Positions 4,670 to 5,078 of a stretch of 5,078 bases of DNA are shown here, piece after piece. Within the stretch, counting starts at the first letter, position 1, and each line of letters starts with the position of its first letter. The notes below the pieces were generated by a model. That model searched no databases and was not told the DNA's origin. It saw only the letters and a program-made list of their open reading frames with translations. The translations under genes and the position numbers were made by a program. The DNA is from an uncultured Polymorphobacter sp. (GTDB lineage: Bacteria; Pseudomonadota; Alphaproteobacteria; Sphingomonadales; Sphingomonadaceae), in assembly GCA_937894055.1 (NCBI GenBank), contig CALDHQ010000189.1:1-5078 (forward strand), in the 5' to 3' direction.

Positions 4670-5078
4670 CGGCGCCCGAGCGCATCGCCGGCCGTGCTGG
4701 TGTGCGGCTGCTGGTGACCGCCGACCACGCATCGGCGGCGGTACCGCACGGTGTCGAGCTTGGTGTCTCGGCCACCGCCATGGCGACGCATATTGCCATA
4801 GACATCGGCACCGCCGAGCTGGCGCGCGGGTTGGCGGCGCGTTTGGGGGCGCCAGCCGTGATCGCAACAGTGTCGCGGCTAGTCATCGACTTCAACCGCG
4901 AGCCCGACGCCACGGGGCTGATCCCGCATATCAGTGACGGCGTGCATATCATTGGAAATGATGGACTTCCCGACAGCGAGCGCACCCGGCGCCTGAACGC
5001 CTATCACGCGCCCTATCATGCGGCGATCGACGCGGCGATTGCCGAAACCGCCCCGACGTTGCTGGTCAGCATCCACAG
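4666..5078 (+). CDS. N-formylglutamate amidohydrolase family protein, N-terminal part
   Basis: The family hydrolyses N-formyl-L-glutamate to formate and glutamate, the last step of one histidine degradation route; some members act on other N-acyl or formyl compounds. The visible 137 residues carry family motifs in order: RLLVTADHASAAVP (14-27), THIAIDIGTAELARGLAARL (41-60), SRLVIDFNREP (70-80), ISDGVHIIGNDGL (89-101), the helix ERTRRLNAYHAPYHAAID (105-122), and LLVSIH (132-137). The window stops there, just before the expected Ser-Phe-Thr-Pro continuation. About half the protein is missing. The GTG start at 4666 shares GTGA with the crotonase stop, which suggests translational coupling; I see no separate strong ribosome binding site. 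No histidine-utilisation genes are visible nearby, so I do not call it hutG. The link to the crotonase suggests a shared, unidentified pathway. Confidence 0.9.
   Translation, partial: MTAPERIAGRAGVRLLVTADHASAAVPHGVELGVSATAMATHIAIDIGTAELARGLAARLGAPAVIATVSRLVIDFNREPDATGLIPHISDGVHIIGNDGLPDSERTRRLNAYHAPYHAAIDAAIAETAPTLLVSIH

Noticed and set aside
1..5078. Mobile element, phage, toxin-antitoxin or defence system
   Set aside because: No transposase, integrase, terminal repeats or toxin-like pair is visible. The genes are housekeeping or metabolic with uniform high-GC character.

Overview
The window looks like one contig of a GC-rich alphaproteobacterial draft assembly. The ETF-QO / TPR protein / ispE / crotonase / N-formylglutamate amidohydrolase order and the protein sequences suggest Sphingomonadales, but that assignment is by recollection of family context and was not tested by a search. 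Bases 1-49 are not genomic: they are an Illumina P5/TruSeq Read 1 adapter carrying an 8-base i5 index, so biological sequence starts at base 50.

Layout, all genes on the + strand. 50-413: last 120 residues of electron transfer flavoprotein-ubiquinone oxidoreductase, with its 4Fe-4S cysteines. 414-671: gene-free stretch with a long imperfect palindrome and a second smaller hairpin. 672-2351: exported TPR protein resembling the LbcA-type repeat proteins that sit upstream of ispE in pseudomonads. 2356-3186: ispE, 4 nt downstream and surely co-transcribed. 3187-3420: AT-richer regulatory region with three direct copies of a 16-bp motif, each an intact or near-intact dyad, spaced 32-33 bp apart. 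3421-3741: small secreted two-cysteine protein of unknown family with a strong ribosome binding site, closed by a strong intrinsic terminator. 3896-4669: crotonase-superfamily enzyme in which both classical hydratase glutamates are replaced. 4666-5078: start of an N-formylglutamate amidohydrolase family enzyme, overlapping the crotonase by 4 nt and cut by the window end.

The genes form three transcription blocks. The first is the respiratory ETF-QO gene. The second is the TPR-ispE pair (cell envelope and MEP isoprenoid synthesis), with the small secreted gene as its own monocistron behind the operator-like array. The third is the crotonase-amidohydrolase pair. I see no mobile element, CRISPR array, tRNA or rRNA. 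I do not see an unmistakable new defence or mobile system. The least explained signals are the repeat array at 3293-3373 together with the unknown secreted protein it precedes, the altered active site of the crotonase, and the palindrome at 414-480.
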